Positions 1 through 8,897 of a DNA stretch of 64,000 nucleotides are shown here, in pieces. Origin of the DNA: Catellatospora citrea (GTDB taxonomy: Bacteria > Actinomycetota > Actinomycetes > Mycobacteriales > Micromonosporaceae); assembly GCF_003610235.1 (NCBI RefSeq), contig NZ_RAPR01000001.1:4960001-5024000 (forward strand), written 5' to 3'. The translations under genes were made by a program, and so were the position numbers. Numbering within the stretch: position 1 is the stretch's first letter; the number at the start of each line of letters is the position of its first letter. Below the pieces are notes generated by a model. It did no database searches, was not told the DNA's origin, and saw nothing but the letters and a program-made list of their open reading frames with translations.

Positions 1-654
1 ATCGTCGAAGGCTGGCACCGGACGCTGTGGCGGCGTGGTCACCACGTGGACGTGGTGCCGCCCGCGGCGGCGCTCGCCGGATACCGCGTGCTGGTCGTGC
101 CCGCGGCGTACCTGCTCTCCGACGAGTCGGCGCGCAGGCTGGACGAGTACGTGCACGAGGGCGGGCACCTGGTGGTGACCTACCTGTCCGGGATCGTGGA
201 CGAGCACCTGCGGGTGCGCTGCGGCGGTTACCCGGGGGCGTTGCGGGAACTGCTCGGGGTCCGGGTGGAGGAGTTCGATCCCCTGCCGGCCGGGGTGGCG
301 GTCGGGCTCGACACCGGTGACACCGCCACGGGGTGGACCGAGCACCTGACCGTTCCTGGAGCGGCAGTGCTCGCCCGCTATCCCGACGGCCGTCCGGCGG
401 TCACCCAGCGCGCGCACGGTGCGGGCGTCGCCTACTACGTCTCCTGCGCCCTGGACGACGCTGCGCGGGTCCGGCTGCTGGACGAAGTCTGCGCGGCCGC
501 GGGGGCGGCACCGGTCCTGCCCGACCTGCCCGACGGTGTCGAAGCGGTGCGGACCCCCGACGGGATCTGGCTGTTCAACCACACGGACGAGCGGCACGAG
601 ATCGCGGGCCGACCGGTCGGCGGGGGCGCTGTCGTGCGGCTCCCGCCCTCCTGA
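1..654 (+). CDS. Beta-galactosidase GH42, C-terminal part (5' truncated by window edge)
   Basis: The reading frame is open from base 1 to the TGA at 652-654, giving 217 codons of a protein that begins outside the window. The visible part is flavodoxin-like (an early hydrophobic strand YRVLVVPAAYLLSD, then a GGHLVVTYLSG strand-turn), as in the trimerisation domain of glycoside hydrolase family 42, followed by a small C-terminal beta domain with IWLFNHTDERHEI, typical of GH42 C-termini. GH42 enzymes hydrolyse terminal beta-galactosides in the cytoplasm; the catalytic TIM barrel would lie upstream and cannot be checked here. The gene converges on the next one with a 48-base gap. The family call rests on fold-level motifs remembered from GH42 proteins. 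Confidence 0.8.
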   Translation: MVEGWHRTLWRRGHHVDVVPPAAALAGYRVLVVPAAYLLSDESARRLDEYVHEGGHLVVTYLSGIVDEHLRVRCGGYPGALRELLGVRVEEFDPLPAGVAVGLDTGDTATGWTEHLTVPGAAVLARYPDGRPAVTQRAHGAGVAYYVSCALDDAARVRLLDEVCAAAGAAPVLPDLPDGVEAVRTPDGIWLFNHTDERHEIAGRPVGGGAVVRLPPS

Positions 655-702
655 CGCCTGGGGTCCGGCTGGTGACGGCGAGCGCACCGGATGCACTCGT
701 GG

Positions 703-1464
703 TCAGCCCGTCGGCGGTGGGACGCCGGGCAGGCTCGCTATCGACGCCGACAGGCGGCTGGTGAACCTGTCGACCTGGACCGGGTCGTAGCCGCCGGGCG
801 CGAGCGGGTGCGGGGCGAGGAGCTCGACGGCCATGTCGCGGCGGGCGCGCCAGGCGGTTGCGGTCAGCATGTCGCGTCCGCGCCGGATGACGTCGTCGAT
901 GTGGGCTCGGTCGTAGCCGAAGGGCCGGGTGGTGAAGTCCGGTGGCGTCAGCGCTTCGCGCAGCCACACCCGGTCGTCGACGAACCGGTCACCACCGAAC
1001 AGGGTCAGCATCGCGGCGACCGTCTGCGGCTTGTCCGCGACCAGCCCGAAGTCGACCACAGGCAGGCAGGGCCGGTGGTCGAGAGGGCTGCGCGCGGTCA
1101 GCGGCACCCCGAAGTCCACGCCGGGAGCGGGCACCAGCAGCAGCCGTGCGTCCGGCCGGTACACGCCGACCGACTTCACGACCGGCGGCGGTTGCTCCAG
1201 GATCACCATGTCGATCTCGGACCAGGCCGGTGCGATCTCGTAGGCCCGGGTCCGGATGGCCAGCCCCAGCTCGTCGATGCGGAACCGGAACGGCCGCAGC
1301 CGGACCCGTGCCGCCGCCACGGCCACGATTAGCCAGAACACCGCTTGGACAAGTCTCGGGAGCCGATCGCCCCAGTTGTCCTCCCACCAGGCGAGCAATA
1401 GGTAGAGGGGTGCCAGGGCGGCCGCCGCCAGGAACACCCAGTGTGAACCACGGCGCAGTTCCAT
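703..1464 (-). CDS. Membrane protein with PH-like domain and two DivIVA-type motifs
   Basis: This 253-residue protein starts at the ATG MELRRGSHW; longer in-frame versions run into the neighbouring gene and look non-coding. Two hydrophobic segments (about residues 8-24 and 33-50) form a membrane anchor. They are followed by a beta-rich stretch (about 52-150, RFRIDELGLAIRTRAYEI) like the bacterial PH domains found after paired membrane helices. The C-terminus carries two copies of a GYD-x(3-4)-VD/ID motif (PFGYDRAHIDDVI and GGYDPVQVDRF), the short signature of DivIVA-like repeats in actinobacterial cell-wall proteins. The role is unknown; a polar or septal membrane scaffold is an inference. 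It follows the DUF1254 gene on the same strand with a 65-base gap. Confidence 0.7.
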   Translation of the reverse strand: MELRRGSHWVFLAAAALAPLYLLLAWWEDNWGDRLPRLVQAVFWLIVAVAAARVRLRPFRFRIDELGLAIRTRAYEIAPAWSEIDMVILEQPPPVVKSVGVYRPDARLLLVPAPGVDFGVPLTARSPLDHRPCLPVVDFGLVADKPQTVAAMLTLFGGDRFVDDRVWLREALTPPDFTTRPFGYDRAHIDDVIRRGRDMLTATAWRARRDMAVELLAPHPLAPGGYDPVQVDRFTSRLSASIASLPGVPPPTG

Positions 1465-1529
1465 CGTCGGCCCCCGGTCCCCGTCGGTTGTTCCGGGTGG
1501 GACGGTAGCCGAGTCGTGCCAGGCGGGCG

Positions 1530-2939
1530 TCAGCCGGTGCGTTCCACCTCGCTGGGGCGCCAGGTCTGGTCGTACCAGGGCTGGAGTGGGCCGTGCAGGC
1601 GCAGCATGGTGAACCAGTGCTTGCCGGGCACGGTCTGGATCCAGTTCGACTCCCGGCCGGGCGGCGGCGTGGGGCCGAAGTGCACGTCCGTCGTGCCGTC
1701 GGCGTTGGCCTCGACCGTGCCGGACAGGCTGGTCACGCTCGGGTACGGGGTGTCGGTGACCAGCAGCGAGCGGGTCTGGCAGTCGTAGACGGACACCGAC
1801 CAGAACGTCTTCGCCGGGATGTGTCGCGGCAGGTGCAGCCGGTACGAGCGCCCGCCGTCGAGCCACCGTGCGTCGGCGTCCTCGGCGGTGTAGGCGTACG
1901 CGGAGCCGGTGCCCACGGGTGACGCCGCCATCGCGGGCGTGACCACGGTGGCGAGGTAGTGGAACATCGCGCGGGCGTCGAGCAGCCGGGCGCCCTCGCG
2001 CAGGAACTCGTGGCTGCCGCCGACGAAGACGCGCTTCCACGAGGAGTCGGGGTAGTGGTAGGCCTCGGGGTCACGCGGGCGGAACGCCAGTGCTCGCGCG
2101 ATGCCCGCGCCGAGCGGGGCGGCCTTGTCGAGGACGGCGCGCAGGCGCTGGTCGGGGGCGAACACGTCGCCCTTGACGAGGCCGATGCTCGCCAGGATGC
2201 CGCGCCGTTCGGGGTCGAGCGAGTCCAGCGGCTCCTCCTGGACCACGACGTCGACCTCGTCGTAGAAGGTGGCGTCGTTGGCATGCACGGTGTTGTGCGG
2301 CCGGTCGGCGAGGTCGACGTACTCGTTCGGGGGCGGGTAGGCGGCCTGGGACAGCGGGTACACCCGGACGCTCTTGACCGCGTCGACGCCGTCGAGCGCC
2401 CGGAACATCGCCCAGTTGGTGAAGGTCGGGCTGCGGAAGGTGAAGTAGCCGTCGGGCACCTCGTCCTCGTGGTCCGGGGGCAGGAACAGGTACTTGCCGC
2501 CCTTGCCCTGGTCGGGCCCGGCCAGGCCCAGGTCGGTGACGTGGCGGAACCAGAAGTCGTCGACGACGCACAGCGAGTTCGGCGGCACCTCGACGACCGT
2601 CGGCCCGTCGGTGTCCAGATCCAGGAAGGTGTGGCCGTACGTGGTGTCGGTGTCGGGGGTCAGGTAGAGGCTGGTGGAGTTCAACCGCGGCTCGGTGACG
2701 CCGATCTGACGGGCCGAGGTGACGCCCACGCTGCGCAGGCCCGTCCGCATCGCCGCGAGTGACGCGCCCGGCATGGCCACGAGGAACGCCTCGACCGCGC
2801 GGACCAGGTCGAGCGCGTCGAAGAGCCCGTCGACACCGTCCTGCGCGGGCAGTCCGTCGTGGAAGGCGAACCGGCCGAGCGGGGTGTCCAGCGTCTCCGG
2901 CATGCCGATGGCGGCCAGGATCTCCTTCGGAATGGACAT
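1530..2939 (-). CDS. DUF1254/DUF1214 domain-containing protein
   Basis: The protein has 469 residues from the ATG of MSIPKEILAAIGMPET; an alternative GTG lies three codons upstream, but GAGGTG sits 6 bases before this ATG. The N-terminal half holds the DUF1254 region (RLNSTSLYLTPDTDTTYGHT, then TDGPTVVEVPP). The C-terminal half holds DUF1214 (GRSYRLHLPRHIPAKTFWSV and ESNWIQTVPGKHWFTML). Proteins of this architecture are common in actinobacteria and are often annotated only by domain; no biochemical role is assigned. No signal peptide is evident, unlike several proteobacterial relatives. It precedes the PH/DivIVA-motif gene and may be co-transcribed with it. Confidence 0.85.
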   Translation of the reverse strand: MSIPKEILAAIGMPETLDTPLGRFAFHDGLPAQDGVDGLFDALDLVRAVEAFLVAMPGASLAAMRTGLRSVGVTSARQIGVTEPRLNSTSLYLTPDTDTTYGHTFLDLDTDGPTVVEVPPNSLCVVDDFWFRHVTDLGLAGPDQGKGGKYLFLPPDHEDEVPDGYFTFRSPTFTNWAMFRALDGVDAVKSVRVYPLSQAAYPPPNEYVDLADRPHNTVHANDATFYDEVDVVVQEEPLDSLDPERRGILASIGLVKGDVFAPDQRLRAVLDKAAPLGAGIARALAFRPRDPEAYHYPDSSWKRVFVGGSHEFLREGARLLDARAMFHYLATVVTPAMAASPVGTGSAYAYTAEDADARWLDGGRSYRLHLPRHIPAKTFWSVSVYDCQTRSLLVTDTPYPSVTSLSGTVEANADGTTDVHFGPTPPPGRESNWIQTVPGKHWFTMLRLHGPLQPWYDQTWRPSEVERTG

Positions 2940-3023
2940 GGCGCGCACCTCTCGCGCGGCCGCGTGCCGCGCCTTACCGCACCGTACGCAGAGATGGTGC
3001 GATATGTCCCGGTTATCCCGAGG

Positions 3024-4232
3024 TCAGTCGGCGTTGACGGGCAGCGGGCGACGCGTCGGGCCCGGCAGCGTCATCGGCGGGTGTCCGCCCGGGTGGTGCG
3101 AGTGGCCCGGCTCGACCTGGCCGTGACCGTTGCCCGTGGCGTGACCGTTGCCGGTCGGGTGGCCGTTCGCGGGCGCGTGGCCGTTGCCCGGGGCGGTGGT
3201 CGTCGAGAGGGGCACCATGACCGGCACGTATCCGCCGGCCGCCGGCTCCGGGTCGGGGGTCCGCGCGGGCACCGGAATCGCACTGGTCCGCGCGGGGCCC
3301 ACGCCGGGCACCTGGAACACGCCGCGCGCGGGATGGGGTGGCAGGCCCGGCACGGAGGCGGAGCTGAACCGCACCGGCAGTGGCACCGGCTCGGCGACCA
3401 GGTCGTGCTGCGGCTCGGCATATCGGGTGAGCGCGATGACCGCGCCCAGCGTGATCACGAAGCCGAGCGCGGCGACCCACGACATGCCGGGACGGATCTT
3501 GTCGCCCAGCAGCAGCATGCCGATAACGGCGGCGGGCACCGCGCCCGCGGCGTCCATGGCGGCGACCGCGGCGTTGGTGGAGCCGCGCTGCATCGCCAGA
3601 CCGAGCAGCAGCTGACCGGTCAGCGAGTGCGCGATGACCAGGTAGAGCAGCGGGTTCAGGCCGAACTCGACGATGGTCTGCGCCGAGGCGAGCGGCCGGG
3701 CCGCGATCGCGGCGGAGGCGAAGCAGAGCCCGGCCAGCGAGCCGAGCACCACCGAGCCGAGCACGCCCTTGACCTTGCCGGCGAACGCGCTCACCCCGGC
3801 TATCGCGACCAGCGCGACGACCAGCGAGATCACGCCCTTGGTGTCCAGCGGCTCGGCGTGGCCGGGCTCGGCCGACACGGCCAGCATGCCGATGCCCGCC
3901 ATGACCCCGAGCAGCAGCAGGATCTCGGCCAGCGGCAGTTTCCACTTGAGCAGCACGACCCCGGCGAACGCGGTGACGCACAGGCCCGCGGTCACCGCGG
4001 ACTGGACGAGGAACAGCGGAAGGTCGCGCCGCGCGCCGAGGGCGAGGAAGAAGCCGAGGATCTGGCAGCCGAGGCCGAGCAGATACGTCGAGTTGCCGAA
4101 CAGGCGCAGCAGCAGGCCCGGATCAAGGGTGTCCGTCGTCGCTGTGCGTGTCGCCGCGATGGACTGCAGCAGGTTGGCGATGCCGTATGCGGCGATCATC
4201 GCCACCAGGAACCACCAGCCAGAGGACACCAC
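3024..4232 (-). CDS. DMT/EamA-like multi-spanning permease with Gly-Asn-His-rich tail
   Basis: The 402-residue protein has roughly nine to ten hydrophobic helices between residues 5 and 300 and repeats the Ala/Gly-rich pattern of drug/metabolite transporters (for example MDAAGAVPAAVIGMLLLGD, then a final helix ALGFVITLGAVIALT). The substrate is not predictable. The last about 100 residues are hydrophilic and end in a low-complexity GNGH/ANGH repeat tract that could bind metal or simply be a linker. It starts GTG GTG. On the minus strand TAAGCT, a possible -10 element, ends 6 bases before the first GTG and no Shine-Dalgarno is visible, so the message may be leaderless. It stands alone between the DUF1254 gene and hisN, both also on the minus strand. 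Confidence 0.8.
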   Translation of the reverse strand: MVSSGWWFLVAMIAAYGIANLLQSIAATRTATTDTLDPGLLLRLFGNSTYLLGLGCQILGFFLALGARRDLPLFLVQSAVTAGLCVTAFAGVVLLKWKLPLAEILLLLGVMAGIGMLAVSAEPGHAEPLDTKGVISLVVALVAIAGVSAFAGKVKGVLGSVVLGSLAGLCFASAAIAARPLASAQTIVEFGLNPLLYLVIAHSLTGQLLLGLAMQRGSTNAAVAAMDAAGAVPAAVIGMLLLGDKIRPGMSWVAALGFVITLGAVIALTRYAEPQHDLVAEPVPLPVRFSSASVPGLPPHPARGVFQVPGVGPARTSAIPVPARTPDPEPAAGGYVPVMVPLSTTTAPGNGHAPANGHPTGNGHATGNGHGQVEPGHSHHPGGHPPMTLPGPTRRPLPVNAD

Positions 4233-4304
4233 CCACGCAGCTTAGACCCTTAGGGGTCGGCTGCGCCCTACCCGGCCGCGACTTCACCGAGTGAATGAGA
4301 GTGA

Positions 4305-5108
4305 CTACAGCGCGCGAAGTCCGGCCGGGCTCAGCCGCTCCAGCACGTCGTCGTGCAGCTGCCCGTTGGTGGCCACCGCGGACCCGCCGCCGGCGCCGGT
4401 CCGGCCGGACAGGTCGGTGAAGTTGCCGCCCGCCTCGGTGACGATCGGCACCAGCGCGGCCATGTCCCAGAGCATCAGCTCGGGCTCGATCATGATGTCG
4501 AGCGCGCCCTCGGCCAGCAGCATGTAGCCGTAGAAGTCGCCGTACGCCCGGCTGCGCCAGGTCTTGCGCATCAGGTCGAGGACCGAGGCCAGCCGGCCGG
4601 TCTGCTCCCAGCCGTCCAGGGAGGAGTAGCAGAAGCTCGCGTCGGCCAGCCGGCGCACGCCGGAGACCCGGATCGGCTGCGCGGCGGCCTGGTGGCGGCC
4701 CGCGAACGCGCCCAGCCCGCGCGCGGCCCACCAGCGGCGGCCCAGCGCGGGCGCGGAGACCATGCCGACGACGGGCTCGTCGCCCTCCATCAGCGCGATC
4801 AGCGTGCCCCAGATCGGCACGCCGCGGATGAAGTTCTTGGTGCCGTCGATCGGGTCGATGACCCACTGCCGGTTGCCGCTGTTGCCGGTGACCCCGAACT
4901 CCTCGCCGAGCACCCCGTCCCGCGATCGGGTCCGCGCCAGCGTCGCGCGCAGCGCCTTCTCCACCGCCGTGTCCGCGTCCGAGACGGGCGTCAGGTCGGG
5001 CTTGCTCTCCACGTAGAGGTCGAGCGCCTTGAACCGGGACATGGAGATGGAGTCGGCGGTGTCCGCCAGCACGTGGGCAAGCCCAAGGTCGTCCGAGTAG
5101 CGGGCCAT
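4305..5108 (-). CDS. hisN: Histidinol-phosphatase (inositol monophosphatase family)
   Basis: The 267-residue cytoplasmic enzyme belongs to the Mg-dependent inositol monophosphatase family. Visible metal-site motifs are GEEFG (about residue 67), WVIDPIDGTKNF (about 80-92, the DPIDGT signature) and the late LWDMAALVPIVTEAGG (WD motif). Actinobacterial members of this length (about 260 residues) that begin MARYSDDLGLAHVLAD are histidinol-phosphate phosphatases, which make histidinol in histidine biosynthesis. That assignment follows from family knowledge; inositol-1-phosphatase is the main alternative. No other his gene is nearby, which is usual for hisN in actinobacteria. The start is the ATG at 5108, and the gene is divergent from the DUF2087 gene. 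Confidence 0.88.
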   Translation of the reverse strand: MARYSDDLGLAHVLADTADSISMSRFKALDLYVESKPDLTPVSDADTAVEKALRATLARTRSRDGVLGEEFGVTGNSGNRQWVIDPIDGTKNFIRGVPIWGTLIALMEGDEPVVGMVSAPALGRRWWAARGLGAFAGRHQAAAQPIRVSGVRRLADASFCYSSLDGWEQTGRLASVLDLMRKTWRSRAYGDFYGYMLLAEGALDIMIEPELMLWDMAALVPIVTEAGGNFTDLSGRTGAGGGSAVATNGQLHDDVLERLSPAGLRAL

Positions 5109-5261
5109 GGCGAGAACTTATCGGATCTCCGCACGGTCGAGGTATCGGGTTGGCGGACCCGCCGTAAATGAGAACGCGTGGACCGCGGTGGGCCGGGTAA
5201 TTTCACGGGCATGGGCGGGCGCTGGACGCCCATGGTGTGGTGGGCACGGCAAGGAGGAGTC

Positions 5262-5540
5262 ATGGGTGCGGACCCGGAAAAGGTGCTCCGGACGTTCCTC
5301 GACGAGCACGGGCGGCTGACCTCGATGCCGGCGAAGGCGGGCAAGCGGCGGGTGCTGCTGGAACACATCGTCGCGGCCTTCGAGCCGGGCGTGAAGATGA
5401 CCGAGCGCGAGGTCGACGCGGTGCTGCGGGCCTTCTACGAGACCGACTGGGTGTCGCTGCGCCGCTACCTGATCGACACCGGCCTGATGGCGCGCGCCGA
5501 CGGCCTCTACTGGCGCACCGGCGGCTACGTCGAGGTCTGA
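5262..5540 (+). CDS. DUF2087 domain-containing small protein
   Basis: This 92-residue protein starts at the ATG preceded by AAGGAGGAG, an excellent ribosome-binding site. It matches the DUF2087 pattern: a KRRVLLEHIVAAFEPG helix, then MTEREVDAVLRAFYETDWVSLRRYLIDTG, then a small beta hairpin LYWRTGGYVEV. The fold is winged-helix-like and the family is often found fused to or beside regulators, so a transcriptional or nucleic-acid role is possible but unproven. Its last 16 bases overlap the 3' end of rsgA on the other strand, so the two convergent transcripts share an antisense tail. Confidence 0.8.
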   Translation: MGADPEKVLRTFLDEHGRLTSMPAKAGKRRVLLEHIVAAFEPGVKMTEREVDAVLRAFYETDWVSLRRYLIDTGLMARADGLYWRTGGYVEV

Positions 5541-6559
5541 CCGGTCTCGGTGTCGCCTGCCCGCGAGGAGAGCAGGCGGCGGTACGACGCCAGCCGGCGC
5601 GCGTCGGCCTTGCCCTGCGCCACCCAGGCGTCCAGGGCGCACTCGCCGCCGTTGTGCTCGCAGTTCGGCGGGCAGTCCACGGTGCCCTCGACCAGGTCGG
5701 GGAAGCCGTGCAGCAGGTCGTCGGAGGAGACCAGGGCCAGGCCGAAGCTGCGTACGCCCGGGGTGTCGATGATCCACGACTCGCGCTTGTCGGGCAGCCG
5801 CAGCGCGACCGCGCTGGTCGAGGTGTGCCGCCCCTTGCCGATGGCACTGACCACGCCGACCGCCCGGCGCGCGTCCGGAATGAGCCGGTTGACCAGCGTC
5901 GACTTGCCCACACCGGAGTGCCCGACCAGCACCGAGCGCCGGCCGGACAGCCGCTCGCGCAGCTCGTCGAGGTCGCCGTCGGGGCGGGTCAGCACGTGGT
6001 CGAGGTCCAGCTCGGCGTAGTAGCTCAGCACCTGCTCCGGCCCGGCCAGGTCGGCCTTGGTCAGGCACAGCAGCGGCTCGATGTCGGCGGCGTACGCGGC
6101 GACCAGGCACCGGTCGATGAAGCCCTCGCGCGGCGGCGGGTCGGCCAGCGCGCTCACGATCACGAGCTGGTCGGCGTTGGCGACCACCACGCGCTCGATG
6201 CGGCCCTCGGCCGTGGTGTCGTCGTCGTCGGCGGTGCGCCGCAGCACCGAGCGCCGCTCCTCGATCCGTACGATCCGGGCCAGGCTGCCCGCGTCGCCGG
6301 TCACGTCGCCGACCAGGCCGACCTCGTCGCCCACCACGACGGACTTGCGGCCCAGCTCACGCGCCCGCATGCAGGTGACCTCGAAGACCTTCTTGCCCTC
6401 GTGCACCACGCAGGTGTAGCGGCCCCGGTCGACGGCGACCACGAACCCGGTCACCGCGTCGTCGTGCTTGGGCCGGGTGCGGGTGCGGGGACGCGAACGC
6501 GACGACTTGGTGGCCCGCACCTTCACGTCGTCCTCGTCGTACTCCCGCTTCTTCTTCAC
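5525..6559 (-). CDS. rsgA: Ribosome small-subunit-dependent GTPase A (RsgA/YjeQ)
   Basis: The 344-residue GTPase has the circularly permuted motif order of the RsgA family: an OB-fold N-domain, then G4 (CLTKADL), G1 P-loop (GHSGVGKSTLVN), G3 (DTPG), and a C-terminal zinc finger (CPPNCEHNGGEC). It acts in late maturation of the 30S subunit, releasing assembly factors on GTP hydrolysis. The basic N-terminus (KKKREYDEDDV, then KSSRSRPRTRTRP) is typical of actinobacterial RsgA. The GTG start is preceded by GAGAGG. It lies directly downstream of aroA with a 10-base gap, so the two are probably one transcript, matching the aroA-rsgA pairing of other actinobacteria. Confidence 0.96.
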   Translation of the reverse strand: MKKKREYDEDDVKVRATKSSRSRPRTRTRPKHDDAVTGFVVAVDRGRYTCVVHEGKKVFEVTCMRARELGRKSVVVGDEVGLVGDVTGDAGSLARIVRIEERRSVLRRTADDDDTTAEGRIERVVVANADQLVIVSALADPPPREGFIDRCLVAAYAADIEPLLCLTKADLAGPEQVLSYYAELDLDHVLTRPDGDLDELRERLSGRRSVLVGHSGVGKSTLVNRLIPDARRAVGVVSAIGKGRHTSTSAVALRLPDKRESWIIDTPGVRSFGLALVSSDDLLHGFPDLVEGTVDCPPNCEHNGGECALDAWVAQGKADARRLASYRRLLSSRAGDTETGQTST

Positions 6560-6569
6560 GGCTGGCCTC

Positions 6570-7856
6570 TCATCGTCCGGCGACCACCGCGCTCCATAGT
6601 GCCGGGAATTCGGGCAGGGTCTTGGAGGTACACGCCACGTCGGTGAGCGCGACCCCGGGGACCCGCAGCCCGATGACGGCGGCGGCGTGCGCCATCCGGT
6701 GGTCGTCGTAGGTCTCGAAGACCGTGCCGGTCAGCGGGCCGGGTGTGATGGCCAGCCCGTCCGGGGTCTCGGTGACCCGTGCGCCGAGCGCGGTCAGCTC
6801 GCGGGCCAGCGCGGCCAGCCGGTCGGTCTCGTGGGTGCGGATGTGCCCGACGCCGCGCAGCGTCGACGGGCCGTCGGCGAGTGTGGCCAGCGCGGCGACG
6901 ACCGGGGTCAGCTCGCCCACGTCGGACAGGTCGGCGTCGATGCCGCTGATGGCGCCCGTGCCGGTGACGGTGAGGCCGCGCTCGGAGAGGGTGACCGTGC
7001 CGCCCAGCGCGCCGAGCAGCTGCCGGACCTTGTCCACCGGTTGCACGCTGCTGCGCGGCCAGCCGGCCAGGGTGACGCTGCCGCCGGTGACCAGCGCCGC
7101 GCCGAAGAACGGGGCCGCGCCGGACAGGTCGGGCTCGATCTGCCAGGCCCGCCCGGACAGTCGGCCGGGCGCCACGTGCCAGACATCACGGACCGAGTCG
7201 TCGACCGCCGCGCCCGCGGCGCGCAGCATCTGCACCGTCATGCGCAGGTGCGGCGCGCTGGGCACGGGATTGTCGCCGACGTGGCGGACCGTGACGCCCT
7301 CGTCGAAGTCGGCCGCCGCCAGCAGCAGGCCGGAGATCAGCTGGCTGGACAGCGAGGCGTCGACGGCGACCTCGCCGCCGCGCAGCCCGCCCTTGCCGTG
7401 CACGGTCAGCGGCAGGCCGTCGATGCTCGACGCGTCGATCGTCGCGCCCAGCGCGCGCAACGCCTTGAGCAGCGGCCCGAGCGGGCGCTGCCGGGCCCGG
7501 GGGTCGCCGTCGAAGGTGACCGGCCCGTTGGCCAGCGTGGCCACCGGCGGCAGGAAGCGCATCACCGTGCCGGCCAGGCCGACGGCGACGTGGGCGGGCC
7601 CGACCAGCGGCCGGGGCCGGATCTCCCAGCGCTCGTCGTCGGAGGTGGTCACGTGCGCGCCCAGCGCGCGCAGCCCGGCCGCCATCAGCTCGGTGTCGCG
7701 GGCGCGCAGTGGGGCCAGCAGCGTCGACGGCCCCATGCCGAGCGCGGACAGCACGAGGGCCCGGGCGGTGATGGACTTCGAACCCGGCAGGCGCACGACA
7801 GCGTCGGTCGCATCGACCGCGGTCGGTGCGGTCCATGGCACGAGTGCTCTGCTCAC
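6570..7856 (-). CDS. aroA: 3-phosphoshikimate 1-carboxyvinyltransferase (EPSP synthase)
   Basis: The enzyme of 428 residues transfers the enolpyruvyl group of PEP to shikimate-3-phosphate in aromatic amino-acid synthesis. Diagnostic motifs are LPGSKSITARALVLSALG near the N-terminus (substrate-binding Lys-Ser) and DDHRMAHAAAVIGL near the C-terminus. The GTG start at 7856 gives the usual family length and has GAGGAG 5 bases upstream; the same frame is open upstream, but the extra residues are Arg-rich and non-conserved. The leader contains GAGCGCAGCGAGGAGC, similar to the GAGCGAGCGGAGCGAGC sequence at 24379. It is divergent from the SRAP gene and leads into rsgA. Confidence 0.96.
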   Translation of the reverse strand: MSRALVPWTAPTAVDATDAVVRLPGSKSITARALVLSALGMGPSTLLAPLRARDTELMAAGLRALGAHVTTSDDERWEIRPRPLVGPAHVAVGLAGTVMRFLPPVATLANGPVTFDGDPRARQRPLGPLLKALRALGATIDASSIDGLPLTVHGKGGLRGGEVAVDASLSSQLISGLLLAAADFDEGVTVRHVGDNPVPSAPHLRMTVQMLRAAGAAVDDSVRDVWHVAPGRLSGRAWQIEPDLSGAAPFFGAALVTGGSVTLAGWPRSSVQPVDKVRQLLGALGGTVTLSERGLTVTGTGAISGIDADLSDVGELTPVVAALATLADGPSTLRGVGHIRTHETDRLAALARELTALGARVTETPDGLAITPGPLTGTVFETYDDHRMAHAAAVIGLRVPGVALTDVACTSKTLPEFPALWSAVVAGR

Positions 7857-8032
7857 ACCTGCTCCTCGCTGCGCTCGTCGGCGGCGGATCGGCCGCACCC
7901 GGTTTGCTCGGTGCGTTCGGTTACGCCTCACAGTCTGCCTGATGACCGCCGGTGAGCAATCCTCGGTGGTGCGCCGTCCCAGGCGGAACGCCGGGCCGAG
8001 CCACCGGCGCGAGCTGGCGTAGGGTGGGCGCC

Positions 8033-8719
8033 ATGTGTGGGCGGTACGCGACGACACGTACGGCGGCGGATCTGACTGCGCTGTTCGCGGCCGAGGACGA
8101 GACCGCCGAGTCGCTGGCTCCCGACTACAACCTCGCGCCCACCGACCCGGCCCCGATCGTGCGCGTCTGCGCGACGCGGGAGGCCCGGGTGCTGAGCCTG
8201 GCGCGGTGGGGCCTGGTGCCGCCGTGGGCCGACGATCCGCGCACCGGGCTGAAGCTGATCAACGCGCGGGCCGAGACGCTGGCCACCTCGCGGGTGTTCG
8301 CGCCGTCGTTCGCGGGCAGGCGCTGCATCGTGCCGGCCGACGGCTGGTACGAGTGGGTGCGCACGGAGAACGGCAAGCAGGCCTATTACATGACCGACCC
8401 GGTCGCCGGGCGCGGGTTGGCCTTCGCCGGGCTGTGGACGTCGTCGAAGTTCGGCCTGAGCTGCACCGTCATCACCACGGCGGCGCAGGGCGAGCTGGCC
8501 CGGGTGCACGACCGCATGCCGCTGCTGCTGGAGCCGGAGCTGTGGGAGGCGTGGCTGACCGCCCCGGCCGACCCGGAACTGCTCGCGCCGCCGGGGCCCG
8601 GGTATCTGTCCGGTCTGGAGATCCGTCCGGTGGGCGCGGCGGTCGGCAACGTACGCAATGATGGTCCTGAATTGACGAGGCGGCTCGCCGAGCCGGACGT
8701 TCAGATCAGTCTGTTCTGA
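8033..8719 (+). CDS. SRAP-family DNA-protein crosslink peptidase (HMCES/YedK)
   Basis: The 228-residue protein starts MCGRYATT, so Cys2 becomes the N-terminal nucleophile after Met removal, as required for SRAP proteins, which trap abasic sites in single-stranded DNA by a thiazolidine crosslink. The other conserved elements are present: INARAET (Asn of the AP-site pocket), PADGWYEW (catalytic Glu) and HDRMPLLL (His). TAGGGT sits 7 bases before the ATG with no Shine-Dalgarno, which suggests a leaderless message. The gene is divergent from aroA across 176 bases, the same arrangement I recall for Rv3226c/aroA in M. tuberculosis. Confidence 0.93.
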   Translation: MCGRYATTRTAADLTALFAAEDETAESLAPDYNLAPTDPAPIVRVCATREARVLSLARWGLVPPWADDPRTGLKLINARAETLATSRVFAPSFAGRRCIVPADGWYEWVRTENGKQAYYMTDPVAGRGLAFAGLWTSSKFGLSCTVITTAAQGELARVHDRMPLLLEPELWEAWLTAPADPELLAPPGPGYLSGLEIRPVGAAVGNVRNDGPELTRRLAEPDVQISLF

Positions 8720-8733
8720 TTTTGCGCTGGATC

Positions 8734-8759
8734 GTGACAGTTTGCGTCACCAGTTTGCG
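8734..8759. promoter_or_regulatory. Inverted repeat GTGAC-N7-GTCAC overlapping a CAGTTTGCG direct repeat
   Basis: GTGAC at 8734-8738 pairs with GTCAC at 8746-8750. CAGTTTGCG occurs twice, at 8738-8746 and 8751-8759, with a 13-base period. The site lies 140-165 bases upstream of the WhiB-like gene in a 178-base non-coding stretch and is a candidate operator for that gene. No regulator is known to me for this motif. Confidence 0.4.
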
Positions 8760-8897
8760 GGTAAACCCTTGCCCGTTCCTTCTACCGTGCGGTAAGACAC
8801 AGCGTCGGTGGTAAGCGGCAGTGCCGCGCGTCACCGTCTGTCTGAGCCGGATCCTCCCGCCGGGGCGGGGGGACCGACCCACGGGGGAGGTGGGTGG

